DNA of 47,380 nucleotides from Deltaproteobacteria bacterium (GTDB lineage Bacteria; Myxococcota_A; Polyangia; GCA-2747355; JADLHG01), in assembly GCA_020848905.1 (NCBI GenBank), contig JADLHG010000089.1, positions 1 through 47,380 on the forward strand, in the 5' to 3' direction. The position numbers were made by a program, and so were the translations under genes. This document shows positions 16,666 through 25,694 of this stretch, in pieces (positions within the stretch are counted from its first letter, which is position 1; the number at the start of each line of letters is the position of its first letter). The notes under the pieces are model-generated. The model was not told where the DNA came from. It did not search any database and was given only the letters and a program-made list of their open reading frames with translations.

Positions 16666-17817
16666 GTGCTTCGGCCCGCTTCGCGCTCGAACCTCACGGC
16701 CCTGGCCCTCGCGGGGCTCCTCGTCAGCGGCTGCGCCGGCGCGTACCGCTTCGACGACTCCTCGCCGGCCGTCAGCCTCCGACCCACGGCCGTGATGTCC
16801 CTGCGCTGGCAGAGGCGTCTGGTCCAGCGGCGATTTCTCGACTACCGGCCGCAGGAATGGGCCGCGGCGACGCTCGACGCGCGGGGGACGCTCTACGTCG
16901 GATCCAGCGCCCGGCGGTTTCTCGCCATCGAGGCTAGCGGCCGCGTTCGCTGGTCCTTTCCAACCGGCGGAGGCATCTCGTCTCGGCCTCTTTACGTCTC
17001 CTCGCGCGACACCGTCTACTTCGGCGCCAACGACGGGAAGCTCTACGCCCTGGATGCGCGCACGGGGCAGCTGAGGTGGAGCTACACCACGCAGGGGACG
17101 ATCCTGCACCCTCCCGCCGAGGCCGCCGGGCTGCTGCTCTTCACCACCAACGAAGATCGGGTCTATGCGATAGACGCCGCCACCGGCAAGTGGCGCTGGC
17201 AGTACGAGCGCGAAGCGCCCGAGGGCTTCACGATCGACGGCCACGCGGGCGTCACGGTGCACGGAGGAATGGCCTACACCGGTTTCTCCGACGGCGTCGT
17301 CGCGGCGCTGCGCGTCACGAGCGGCGAGGTCGTCTGGACGCGCAGCCTGGGCGGTGACAACCCCGAGAAACGATTTCTCGACGTGGACGCCACCCCCGTC
17401 ATCGCCGGCAGGCAGCTCGTGACGGCCACCTACTCGGGGGGAGTCTTCGCGCTCTCCCCGGAGAATGGTTCGGTCCGCTGGCACTTCCCCGTCGAGGGCG
17501 CGTCGTCGGTCGCGGCTCGCGGGGGGCGGCTCTTCCTGGCTGCCCCACGCGTCGGCCTCGTCGCGCTCGACCTGAGCGGGCGCCAGCTGTGGCGACAGGC
17601 GCTCGCCAAGGGCGTTCCGTCCGCCCCCGTCGTGGCGGGCCCCTACGTCTTCCTCACGGGGACCGAGATGGGCCTTTGCGTCGCGTCGGCCCGCTCGGGC
17701 CGCCTGCTACAGGTTTTCGACCCGGGATACGGCATCAGCGCCCCTCCCACGGTAGGGCAGGGGGTCGTGGCGGTCCTCAGCAACGAGGGGGGATTCTACG
17801 CGCTCGGGATGCAGTAG
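16666..17817 (+). CDS. bamB: BamB-like PQQ-repeat lipoprotein
   Basis: The product is 383 residues. A signal peptide with lipobox LVSGC (Cys23) precedes a beta-propeller of PQQ-type blades (GKLYALDARTGQLRWSY, DRVYAIDAATGKWRWQY, GGVFALSPENGSVRWHF). BamB is the outer-membrane lipoprotein of the BAM complex that helps insert beta-barrels. The pairing with a YfgM-like gene, and der/era nearby, mirrors the E. coli yfgM-bamB-der order. PQQ propellers also occur in other lipoproteins, so the assignment is likely but not certain. It ends 7 bases from the convergent PilZ gene. Confidence 0.75.
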   Translation: MLRPASRSNLTALALAGLLVSGCAGAYRFDDSSPAVSLRPTAVMSLRWQRRLVQRRFLDYRPQEWAAATLDARGTLYVGSSARRFLAIEASGRVRWSFPTGGGISSRPLYVSSRDTVYFGANDGKLYALDARTGQLRWSYTTQGTILHPPAEAAGLLLFTTNEDRVYAIDAATGKWRWQYEREAPEGFTIDGHAGVTVHGGMAYTGFSDGVVAALRVTSGEVVWTRSLGGDNPEKRFLDVDATPVIAGRQLVTATYSGGVFALSPENGSVRWHFPVEGASSVAARGGRLFLAAPRVGLVALDLSGRQLWRQALAKGVPSAPVVAGPYVFLTGTEMGLCVASARSGRLLQVFDPGYGISAPPTVGQGVVAVLSNEGGFYALGMQ

Positions 17818-17824
17818 AGCGCCG

Positions 17825-18490
17825 TCAGCCGGCCGTGGCGGCTCGATCGGCAGCCTGGTAGGCTAGGTCCTCGATTCGCCGCACCAGCTCCTTCAGCCGC
17901 CGCGCTCCGCCCTGGTCCCGGCAGCGGAACTCCACGCCCATACCCTCGTCGTGCAACGTGTGACGGGTCCAGCTCACGCGCCCTTCGATCGGGATCGTGG
18001 TCTCGCTCCCCGGGACGCTGATGTCCAGTATCACCGGGCTGCCCAGCGGCATGAAGTCGGTGGTGCGGATGAACGCGCCTCCCTCGCCGATGTCCTCGAG
18101 GAGACTGCTGTACCGAGACCGAGCTTCCTTGAGGCGCCACTCCACCTTGAGCTTCACGGGCAAGCGCCGGTGTCGGCGCTGAACGATGTCCACCACCTCG
18201 CCGCGCGCTACCGAGAGCAGGAAGTCGCGCTTGAGCCGCTCCGAGGCCAAGAACTCCACGCCGATCCCCCCCCGCACCTTGCTCCGCTGTCGGCCCGGTC
18301 GGCGCCAGGCGACGAACCCGCGAATGAGGACGGTATTGCGGAGTTGCGGGAACCGCACGTCCACCACGACGGAGCTGCCGAGGCCGTAGTTCAGGCGCGT
18401 GGCGACGAAGAGCCCGCCGCTCTGGAACTGGGACTGGTAGGAATCTAGAAAGTCCCTTGGATCTCTAAACTTGGCTCTTACAATCATCAT
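17825..18490 (-). CDS. PilZ-domain protein with second PilZ-like domain
   Basis: The product is about 221 residues from ATG 18490; TTG 18499 and ATG 18487 are alternatives. The N-terminal half is a PilZ-like domain lacking the RxxxR motif (LNYGLGSSVVVDVRFP, GGIGVEFLASE). The C-terminal half has the RxxxR motif (QRRHRRLPVKLKVEW) and a degenerate DxSxxG (EDIGEGG). Such tandem PilZ proteins are common in myxobacteria. The likely role is c-di-GMP-dependent control of motility or secretion. It is divergent from the 1062-residue kinase gene over a 201-base spacer. Confidence 0.8.
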   Translation of the reverse strand: MMIVRAKFRDPRDFLDSYQSQFQSGGLFVATRLNYGLGSSVVVDVRFPQLRNTVLIRGFVAWRRPGRQRSKVRGGIGVEFLASERLKRDFLLSVARGEVVDIVQRRHRRLPVKLKVEWRLKEARSRYSSLLEDIGEGGAFIRTTDFMPLGSPVILDISVPGSETTIPIEGRVSWTRHTLHDEGMGVEFRCRDQGGARRLKELVRRIEDLAYQAADRAATAG

Positions 18491-18691
18491 CTTCGCCAAG
18501 CGCCTCTCTCCCGCGAAGCGGGCGAGCGGATCGGCAATCGGCCGCTACCCCTCTGCGACGCGCCGATCCTGCGGTTGAGTCTACGCTGCCCCGGAGGGGC
18601 CACGCAAGGAGCAAACCCGTGGAAGTCGGCCCGTCCACCGCCCGGTGCCGCCCGGCGGCCAGGCTTCGTGCGACCTCCCGGCTGGAGTATC

Positions 18692-21600
18692 ATGTGGCCC
18701 ATGCGCGTCTGTCCAAGCTGCGCCGCGCCGTGCCTGTCGGGGCATCGATTCTGCCCCTCATGCGGCGCTGACCTGACCAATCTTCCCCAAGAAGATGCGG
18801 CCGAGCCCATGCTCGGCGCCACGATCGGGGGGAAGTTCGTGCTTCGAGAGGTCATCGGCTCCGGAGGCATGGGGCGCGTCTATCGCGCCGACCAGCTCGG
18901 GGTGGGGCGTTCGGTGGCGGTCAAGATCATGCACCGGCATCTGCTCGGCGACGAGACGGCCCTGGCGCGGTTCACGAACGAAGCGCGCGCCGCCAGCCAG
19001 CTCAACCACCCGCACAGCATCGCGGTCCTGGACTTCGGACAGAACGAGGCCGGAATTCTCTATATCGTGATGGAGTACCTGCGCGGCCGCTCGCTCGACC
19101 GCGTCCTCCGGCAGGACTACCCGCTCCCCCTCGGGCGCGTGGCCCACACGCTCTGCCAGGCCATGGAGGCGGTGGACGCGGCCCACCACCTGAACATCAT
19201 CCACCGCGACCTGAAGCCCGAGAACGTCGTCCTCCTCGAGCAGTCCGGCTTCGACTTCGTGAAGGTGCTCGACTTCGGCATCGCGAAGATGCTGGACCTC
19301 GAGGATCGGTCCGTTACCACCCCTGGCCTCGTGCCGGGCACGCCCGAATACATGTCCCCCGAACAAGCGCGCGGCGAGAAGCTCGACCCCCGCAGCGACG
19401 TCTACGCCCTCGGCGTCATCCTCTACGAGCTCCTCACCGGCACTGTGCCGTTCAAGGGCAAGTCGGCCGTGGCCACCATGATGGCCCACGTCCAGACCCC
19501 CCCCGAACCGCCGTCGCGCCGGCGCCCCGAACGGCGCATCCCGCCCGCCCTCGACGCCATCGTCCTCTGGGCGCTGGCCAAGGACCCCGCCGACCGCATC
19601 GCGTCGGCGGCCCAGTTCCGAGACGTGTTGTCGGCGTGGGCGCAGATGACCGGCGTGTGGCCCGAAGGGGACCCGCGGGCGAGCTCCCCCGACGTGCTCC
19701 TCGAGTTCTTCAGCGAGGAGCAGATCGACCAGCTCAAGGGCGAGCTGGGTCCGCGTTCCGAGGGGGCCACTTCCGAGGCCGCTCCCCGCGTGGCCACGAA
19801 TCCTCACGCCACCCCCGGAGCCATTCGCCGGCCGGCCCCGCTCCTGGGGCGCACCGAAACGCTCCGAACGCTCGACGAGTTCCTGGGGGGCAGCGGTCCG
19901 CGCGCCCTTCGCCTGCAGGCCGAGGCCGGCCTCGGCAAGAGCCGGGTGCTCGACGAGGTCATTCGCCGCGCCGAACGCCGCGGCATGAGCGTCGTGCGGT
20001 GCCGGCCGGATCCGGGGTGGACGCCTCGCCCCCTGAGGCCGGCGCAGGAAACGATTGCCGCCTGCCTCGACCTGCCGCCGGAACAGTCGGTCGACCCCGA
20101 GCTCCTGCGCAAGGCGACGGAGGCTGCGGAGGTGGACCGCACGGAGCTTCCCGGACTCCACGATATCTTCGGACTGCCGAGTCCGCTCAGCGAGCTCGAC
20201 GCCGACACGCGCCGACGCGAGCGGTCCGCGGCCTTCCGCGAGACGATTCGCCGTCGCGCCTCCCGGCGGCCACTCCTGCTCGTCTACGACGACCTGCAGC
20301 GCTTCGACGAGCCGTCACGCGAGCTCGTGGCGTCTTTGGCCGCTTCACCGCGAGGGGATGTGGCGCTTCTGATAAGCCATACCCCGGACGCGATGCAGCT
20401 CTGGCCCCAGGAGGTGCGCCTGCTCGAACTACCTCCGCTCGACATACCAACGTCGGCCGACCTGCTCCACGCCCTCCTCGGGGCCGAGGCTCCCACCGAC
20501 GGACTCGAGGCGCTCTGTGCGATCGCCGCAGGACAGCCACTCTTTCTCGAGCAGCTGGCGTTCGCGCGCGCCCGCGACAGCCTGGCGGACCCACCGGAGA
20601 AGGTGGCCGACCTCGTCGCCGTGCGGCTCCAGCGCGTCGAGCAGCGAGATCGACGCGTCCTCCAGAACATGGCCGTGCTCGCCGAACCGGCCGACGCCGA
20701 GCGGCTCACGCGACTCATGTCCGAAGACGTCGGCGCCGGACTCCTCGACCGTCTCGTGGATCTCGGCTTCCTCACCCGTAACCGCCGCCAGCACTACACC
20801 TTCGTGCACCCCCTGGTGGGGATGGTGGTCTACTCGTCCATCCCGGCCGAGGTCCGGCGCGAGATCCACGGACGAGCCGCTCGCCTCCTGCGCGAAGAGG
20901 GACGCCCCGACGTCGCCGTCGCCACCCACGCCTACGAGTCAGACGACAGCCCCGTGGCGATCCGCGAGCTCGAGCGAGTCGGGCTGCTCTCGGCTCGCTG
21001 GCTCGACCATCCGGGGGCCATACGGCAGTACAGCCGCGCCGTCGAGCTCATCCGACGGGAGTGGGGCCGCGGCCGGATGTCTCCGACCGACCTGGATCAC
21101 CTCGCCGTGCAGCTCGCGCAACGGCTCTCCACGGCATTGCGGGCCAACGGCGACCTGGTCGCCGCCGAAGGAGTGCTGGAAGAGATCCTCTCGGTCGCCG
21201 CGGGCCACGAAAAGGCCCGCGCCTCGCTGCGCCTCGAGCTGGGCCGCATCGATCTGGAACGTGGCAACGTGAAGCGCGCCGGGCGACGCCTCGAGCTCGC
21301 CCTGGTCGATGCCCGCGCCGCCGGGGACGAGGGGCTGATGGGGGAGGTGACGCGAGAGCTGGCGCGAGCCGTCGGGTTGGGCGGAGATCGCGAGCGCGCG
21401 GGACGCATGCTCCTGCAGGCGCTCGAGCTCACGGGACGCATCGCTCACCCGCGCGAGCCCGCCTGGTCCACTTTGCTGTCCGTCGCCGTCGTCTGCAGCC
21501 AGGTCGGTTTCGCCGGACGCGCGCTCGGGTACCTCCTCGACGCGCTGCAGCTGGCCGAGCGCGATCGCTCCGCGTCGGCGAAGCTGCGCATCGTGGTGCA

Positions 21601-21880
21601 GATGGCCGAGGTCCACCTGAGCTGCGGCGAGTGGACCGAGGCGCAGATGCGCGCTACGCAGGCCATCGAGCTCGCGAAACAGGTCGGGGACCGCGCGCGC
21701 CACGCCGCACTCCTCCTGCATCTGGGGCGCATCCACCGCATAGGCGGGGACGTGGAGGAGGCCCGCCGAAAGCTCGACGAAGCGGTGGAGGTGGCCCGCA
21801 GCATCGACTGGTGGGAGGGCATTCGCCGCGTCGAACAGGAGACCGAGATGCTCCGCTACGCCCTGCCACAGGTCCTGTGA
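18692..21880 (+). CDS. Ser/Thr kinase - ATPase - TPR signalling protein
   Basis: The product is 1062 residues. ATG 18692 follows GGAG closely; ATG 18701 is also possible. A zinc ribbon (CPSC, then CPSCGAD) leads into a complete Ser/Thr kinase domain at about 45-310: Lys78, HRDLKPEN with Asp173, and DFG Asp194. From about 385 comes an AAA/STAND-type ATPase with Walker A (AEAGLGKSR, about 411-419) and Walker B (LLLVYDDLQRF). The last 330 residues are TPR-like helices. It looks like an activator-type switch in which phosphorylation and nucleotide state are coupled. There is no membrane segment, so it acts in the cytoplasm. The zinc ribbon and kinase order matches the pseudokinase at 222-2282. 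Confidence 0.9.
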   Translation: MWPMRVCPSCAAPCLSGHRFCPSCGADLTNLPQEDAAEPMLGATIGGKFVLREVIGSGGMGRVYRADQLGVGRSVAVKIMHRHLLGDETALARFTNEARAASQLNHPHSIAVLDFGQNEAGILYIVMEYLRGRSLDRVLRQDYPLPLGRVAHTLCQAMEAVDAAHHLNIIHRDLKPENVVLLEQSGFDFVKVLDFGIAKMLDLEDRSVTTPGLVPGTPEYMSPEQARGEKLDPRSDVYALGVILYELLTGTVPFKGKSAVATMMAHVQTPPEPPSRRRPERRIPPALDAIVLWALAKDPADRIASAAQFRDVLSAWAQMTGVWPEGDPRASSPDVLLEFFSEEQIDQLKGELGPRSEGATSEAAPRVATNPHATPGAIRRPAPLLGRTETLRTLDEFLGGSGPRALRLQAEAGLGKSRVLDEVIRRAERRGMSVVRCRPDPGWTPRPLRPAQETIAACLDLPPEQSVDPELLRKATEAAEVDRTELPGLHDIFGLPSPLSELDADTRRRERSAAFRETIRRRASRRPLLLVYDDLQRFDEPSRELVASLAASPRGDVALLISHTPDAMQLWPQEVRLLELPPLDIPTSADLLHALLGAEAPTDGLEALCAIAAGQPLFLEQLAFARARDSLADPPEKVADLVAVRLQRVEQRDRRVLQNMAVLAEPADAERLTRLMSEDVGAGLLDRLVDLGFLTRNRRQHYTFVHPLVGMVVYSSIPAEVRREIHGRAARLLREEGRPDVAVATHAYESDDSPVAIRELERVGLLSARWLDHPGAIRQYSRAVELIRREWGRGRMSPTDLDHLAVQLAQRLSTALRANGDLVAAEGVLEEILSVAAGHEKARASLRLELGRIDLERGNVKRAGRRLELALVDARAAGDEGLMGEVTRELARAVGLGGDRERAGRMLLQALELTGRIAHPREPAWSTLLSVAVVCSQVGFAGRALGYLLDALQLAERDRSASAKLRIVVQMAEVHLSCGEWTEAQMRATQAIELAKQVGDRARHAALLLHLGRIHRIGGDVEEARRKLDEAVEVARSIDWWEGIRRVEQETEMLRYALPQVL

Positions 21881-21886
21881 GGCTCC

Positions 21887-22444
21887 ATGTCCCGCCGCTG
21901 GCAGCGCCTCTCACGTCACGAAGTGCTCACGACGCCCATCTTCAGCATCCACGAGCAGCTCTGCCGTTCGCCGCGCACGGGCCTCGACCACCCCTTCTTC
22001 CTGCTCGAAACCGCCGATTGGGTGAACGTCATCCCCATCACGGACGACGAGCAGGTCGTCATGGTGCGCCAGTACCGGCATGGACGCGACGAGACGACGC
22101 TCGAGATCCCGGGGGGCATGATCGATCCGGAGGACGCCGACCCAGCGCATGCGGCCCGGCGGGAGCTCCTCGAGGAGACGGGTTTCCGCGCCGGCGAGCT
22201 GCGTTGCCTCGGGGCGATCGCCCCCAACCCCGCCGTGCAGACGAACCTCTGTCACACCTTCGTCGCCACGGGCCTCCAGTCCGTCGCAGAGCTGTCCATG
22301 GACGTGACGGAAGACCTCGACGTGCTCACCTTGCCGCTCGCGGAGGTGCCGTCGCGCATCGCTAGCGGCGAGATCTCGCACGCGCTGGTAGTCGTCGCCT
22401 TCTGCTTCTACCTCGGCCTCGGCCGCCCCGTCTCTCCTCGGTAG
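21887..22444 (+). CDS. Nudix hydrolase, ADP-ribose pyrophosphatase-like
   Basis: The product is 185 residues and starts 6 bases after the kinase-ATPase stop. The Nudix box is clear: EIPGGMIDPED, then AARRELLEETGF, with the REXXEE catalytic core present. The flanking sequence (VIPITDDEQVVMVRQYRHG) resembles ADP-ribose and NDP-sugar pyrophosphatases. It likely hydrolyses a nucleoside diphosphate linked to another moiety in the cytoplasm. The exact substrate cannot be read from the sequence. It is probably co-transcribed with the kinase gene. Confidence 0.9.
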   Translation: MSRRWQRLSRHEVLTTPIFSIHEQLCRSPRTGLDHPFFLLETADWVNVIPITDDEQVVMVRQYRHGRDETTLEIPGGMIDPEDADPAHAARRELLEETGFRAGELRCLGAIAPNPAVQTNLCHTFVATGLQSVAELSMDVTEDLDVLTLPLAEVPSRIASGEISHALVVVAFCFYLGLGRPVSPR

Positions 22445-22495
22445 CTGCGCCCAGGTCGGCTTTCCTTTGCCCCGCGCGTGTGCCATGCTCGGCGC

Positions 22496-22515
22496 CGTCG
22501 ATTCGCCCATCGACG
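22496..22515. repeat. Inverted repeat in leader of DUF3352-like gene
   Basis: The arms CGTCGAT and ATCGACG (7 bp, 6-base loop) lie about 30 bases before the ATG at 22544 and before the strong AGGAGGTG ribosome site. It could be a small operator or a leader hairpin. Confidence 0.35.
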
Positions 22516-22543
22516 ACAACGACATCCCGAGGAGGTGAACGTG

Positions 22544-24241
22544 ATGCGACGGCGCTTGGTGACGCCTCGGTGGATTCTCCGCGCAGCCCCGATCCTGGCC
22601 CTCGGAATCCTCGCGAGTGTAGGTGGCTGCGCCGGCTGTCGGAGCAAGGCGCCCCTCGGCTACGTTCCAGCGGATTCGCTCGCCGTCGTCGTGGTGCCAT
22701 CGCTCCAGGACAGCCTCAAGCACCTCTCCCTCCTGCGCCAGAAGCTCGAGAAGGGTGTGCTCTCCGGGGCGCTCCTCGCCGGACCGGCCGCGGCGGTGCA
22801 GCGCGAGCTCGGCTTCGACCCCCAGCAGCCGGAGACGCTTCGCAAGAAGGGGATCAACCCGGAGCAGGGTTTGGCCGTCGCCGTGGGGAAAGAGGGGCAC
22901 GTCACGGTCATCCTCGGCGCATCCGATTCGGCACTCCTCGACAAGTACTTGCGGGAGCAGGTGAACCGGATCCTGCGGGGGGCGGCCGTCTACACCGAGA
23001 AGGAGCTCGCCGGCCAGAAGATGGTTCTCGCGGCGCCGCAGGGGGTTCAAGAGCCGCTCGGGGGCTGGACCTTCGTCAAGGGCCACGTCGTGATCGCAGC
23101 CGGCAAGAAGGGCAGGGTGGCCGAGCACCTGGCCGCCATCACCAAGCTCGAGGCGTCCATCAAAGACAACCCGAGCTTCGTCGAGCTGAGCGGCAAGGTC
23201 GGGCGGCACGACCTGCTCCTCTACGTGGACGGGAACGCCGCTCGGCAGCAACATGCGAGCCACGCCACCGACGCGCTCAAGAACTCGTCCGAATGGATGC
23301 ACAAGTATCTCAAGGAGCAGCACGACGCGGAGCGCACGCTGCTGGGATACCTGCGGGGCCTCGCGGTCGGTTTTTCGGCCTCGGCAGAAGGGGCCGCCGT
23401 ACGGGCGTTCTACGCAGCTCCCGGGGATCGCGCGAAGCTGATGCGCGAGATCTTCACCGGCAAGGGAAGCGCGCCCCCCCTCGCGAAGTACCTGGCGGGC
23501 GACGCGCTCCTCGTAGGACGCCTCTCCCTGAACGTGAAGAAGCTCGTGGAGCGGGCGCTGGAGATCGCCCCCGCACGGAACAAGCGCCGCGTCTACGAAA
23601 CCATGGAGCACCTGGAGCGAGACAACCAGCTCAGCGTGGACCGTGACGTCTACGGCGTCCTCGGGGGGCGCTATGCGGGGGGCCTCTTCCCGCCGGCCCC
23701 GGGTGCGCTACGAAGCCCCCCCCGGAGCTTCTCCGACCTCGTCGGTTCCGTGCCGGTCGTGCTGATGGCGCAGATCGACGACCAGCAGAAGGCCTCCGAG
23801 CTCTTGACCCGCGTCGAGCGCTTCCTCGTCATGCGGCACCAGGAGGTCCGGATACGCTCCGTCGGTGACACGAAGGTCTACACCCTCGAGCGCGACGGCC
23901 AGCCCTTGCTGAGCTGGGCGCTCGCGAAAGGGGTGCTCGTGGCTGCCACCGCGGGCCGCCTGGACGCGACCCTGCAACTGATCGCCAAGGGCGGAGACAG
24001 CGTCCTCGACCAGGTCCAGAGCCCCCGGGCGAAGAAGCTCCTCAAATCCGACGACGGCGCGGTGCTGAACTACAACCCGCTCAAGACCGTCGAGGCCATC
24101 GGCAAGCTCGACATCCCGCCCGAGCTGAAGCTCATGCTCAGCTCGGCCCTGAGCAGCCTCGGCCGCTTCAAGGACGTCACGGTGGCCGTGGAGGCAGAAG
24201 AGGGCGGAATCGCCGCCGACCTCTCCGTGACGCTGAACTGA
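22544..24241 (+). CDS. DUF3352-like lipoprotein
   Basis: The product is 565 residues. ATG 22544 lies 6 bases after a perfect AGGAGGTG; GTG 22541 is less likely. The signal peptide ends in a lipobox (ASVGGCAGC). The mature protein has a DUF3352-like layout, beginning with a YVPADSLAVVVVPS segment and repeating alpha/beta units with TFVKGHVVIAAGKKG and LSWALAKGVLVAATAG. The family is found in cyanobacteria and myxobacteria and has no known function. It is predicted in the envelope. It converges with the sigma54 activator gene, 35 bases apart. Confidence 0.75.
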   Translation: MRRRLVTPRWILRAAPILALGILASVGGCAGCRSKAPLGYVPADSLAVVVVPSLQDSLKHLSLLRQKLEKGVLSGALLAGPAAAVQRELGFDPQQPETLRKKGINPEQGLAVAVGKEGHVTVILGASDSALLDKYLREQVNRILRGAAVYTEKELAGQKMVLAAPQGVQEPLGGWTFVKGHVVIAAGKKGRVAEHLAAITKLEASIKDNPSFVELSGKVGRHDLLLYVDGNAARQQHASHATDALKNSSEWMHKYLKEQHDAERTLLGYLRGLAVGFSASAEGAAVRAFYAAPGDRAKLMREIFTGKGSAPPLAKYLAGDALLVGRLSLNVKKLVERALEIAPARNKRRVYETMEHLERDNQLSVDRDVYGVLGGRYAGGLFPPAPGALRSPPRSFSDLVGSVPVVLMAQIDDQQKASELLTRVERFLVMRHQEVRIRSVGDTKVYTLERDGQPLLSWALAKGVLVAATAGRLDATLQLIAKGGDSVLDQVQSPRAKKLLKSDDGAVLNYNPLKTVEAIGKLDIPPELKLMLSSALSSLGRFKDVTVAVEAEEGGIAADLSVTLN

Positions 24242-24276
24242 CGGGGTGGTCCGGGGCGTAGCCGGTCGGCGGGGTC

Positions 24277-25632
24277 TTACCCTATGCCGTACTTCTTGAG
24301 CTTGAGGTAGAGGGTCGAGGGGGCGATCCCGAGCGCCCTGGCCGCCGCGCTGCGGTTGCCGCCGCAGTGGGCGAGAGTCTGCGCGATCGCCGCTCGCTCG
24401 ATGCTCTCGAGGGTCTTCCCCGCGAGAGACATCCCCGCGCTCCGCTGGGAAGAGATGTCACGATCGTGCGCGAAGATGAGGTCCTTCGCGTGCAAGACCG
24501 GATCGTTGCACATCGCCCTGGCCGTCTCGATTACGTTCCGGAGCTCGCGCACGTTGCCCGGCCAATCGTAGTTCTGTAGCACCGTGACGGCGTCGGCCGC
24601 GGCGCTCATGCGAGGTTCCGCCGCCCGCAGAAACGAGTCGACCAGTAGCTCGATGTCCTCACGCCGGTCGCGCAGCGGCGGCAGCGCGAGGACCACCACG
24701 GAGATGCGGAAGAAGAGGTCGTCGCGGAAGCGAGACTTCTTCACCTCGTCTACCAAGGACCGGTTCGTGGCGCACACCACGCGGACGTCGACCGGGATGC
24801 GCTTCGACCCGCCGACGCGCTGCACCTCGCGCTGCTCGAGCGCACGCAAGAGCTTCGGCTGAAGCTCGAGCGCCAGCTCGCCGATCTCGTCGAGGAAGAG
24901 CGTCCCCCCGTCGGCCCGCTCGAAGGCTCCCTGTCGCTGCTCGGTGGCTCCGGTGAACGCCCCCTTTTCGTGGCCAAAGAGCTCGCTCTCGATCAGGTTC
25001 GACGCCACGGCGCCCGCATCGAAGACCACGAACGGGCCTTCGCGTCTCGGACTCGCCTCGTGGATCGCTCTCGCGACGAGGTCTTTGCCCGTCCCCGTCT
25101 CACCCTGGATCGTCACCGTGAGATCCGTGGCCGCCACCTTCTCGAGGACGCCGAAGATCTCGCGCATCCCCTCACTGCGACCGACCAGCTTGCCGAAGCG
25201 GACCTCTTTCGACGGGTCGACCCGGATCTCTTCCTTCCCCGGGATGAAACGCAGAGTGGAGCGACCGAGCTGGACCACCACGTCGTCCTGCAAGACCGCC
25301 TCGCGGACCCGCAGACCGCCCACAACCGTGCCATTCGTGCTGCCGAGGTCGCGCAGCAGGAAGCCATCGTTCGTGTGGCGCAGCTCGCAGTGGAACCGGG
25401 ACACCGAGGGATCGAAGATCGTCACGTCGTTGTTGGGTGCCGACCCGACGCGTACATGTGGAAGGTCGATCGTCCGCTCGAAACGCGTGCCGTCCGACTG
25501 CGTCACCACGAGGCGCCCCACGCGGTAGCGCAGCGCGGGGCGTCCCTCCGCCATCAAGGGTACGGTTGGCTCGTCGAGGCCGTCGGATTCCGGCCGATGC
25601 TCGTAATCGTGTGTGTCAGGCACGGTGATCAC
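24277..25632 (-). CDS. FHA-domain sigma54-dependent transcriptional activator
   Basis: The product is 451 residues. An FHA domain at about 38-130 (RVGSAPNNDVTI, then SRFHCEL and DLGSTNGT) should bind phosphothreonine. An AAA+ sigma54-interaction domain at about 150-380 has Walker A GETGTGKD, the GAFTGA loop that contacts sigma54, and Walker B GGTLFLDEIGEL. A Fis-type helix-turn-helix ends the protein (NRSAAARALGIAPSTLYLKL). It probably converts kinase output into sigma54-dependent transcription. The start is GTG 25632; GTG 25623 is possible. Target genes are unknown. Confidence 0.9.
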   Translation of the reverse strand: MITVPDTHDYEHRPESDGLDEPTVPLMAEGRPALRYRVGRLVVTQSDGTRFERTIDLPHVRVGSAPNNDVTIFDPSVSRFHCELRHTNDGFLLRDLGSTNGTVVGGLRVREAVLQDDVVVQLGRSTLRFIPGKEEIRVDPSKEVRFGKLVGRSEGMREIFGVLEKVAATDLTVTIQGETGTGKDLVARAIHEASPRREGPFVVFDAGAVASNLIESELFGHEKGAFTGATEQRQGAFERADGGTLFLDEIGELALELQPKLLRALEQREVQRVGGSKRIPVDVRVVCATNRSLVDEVKKSRFRDDLFFRISVVVLALPPLRDRREDIELLVDSFLRAAEPRMSAAADAVTVLQNYDWPGNVRELRNVIETARAMCNDPVLHAKDLIFAHDRDISSQRSAGMSLAGKTLESIERAAIAQTLAHCGGNRSAAARALGIAPSTLYLKLKKYGIG

Positions 25633-25694
25633 CGTCGTCGTGGGTAAGGGGCAAAGGGCATCCTATGCAAAGCCACCCGGGGCGTCAAACCCAT

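Noticed and set aside
21911-23611. 566-codon open frame on the minus strand
   Set aside because: It lies opposite the Nudix and DUF3352-like genes, which have clear motifs, ribosome site and signal peptide; the antisense product has no recognisable domain.
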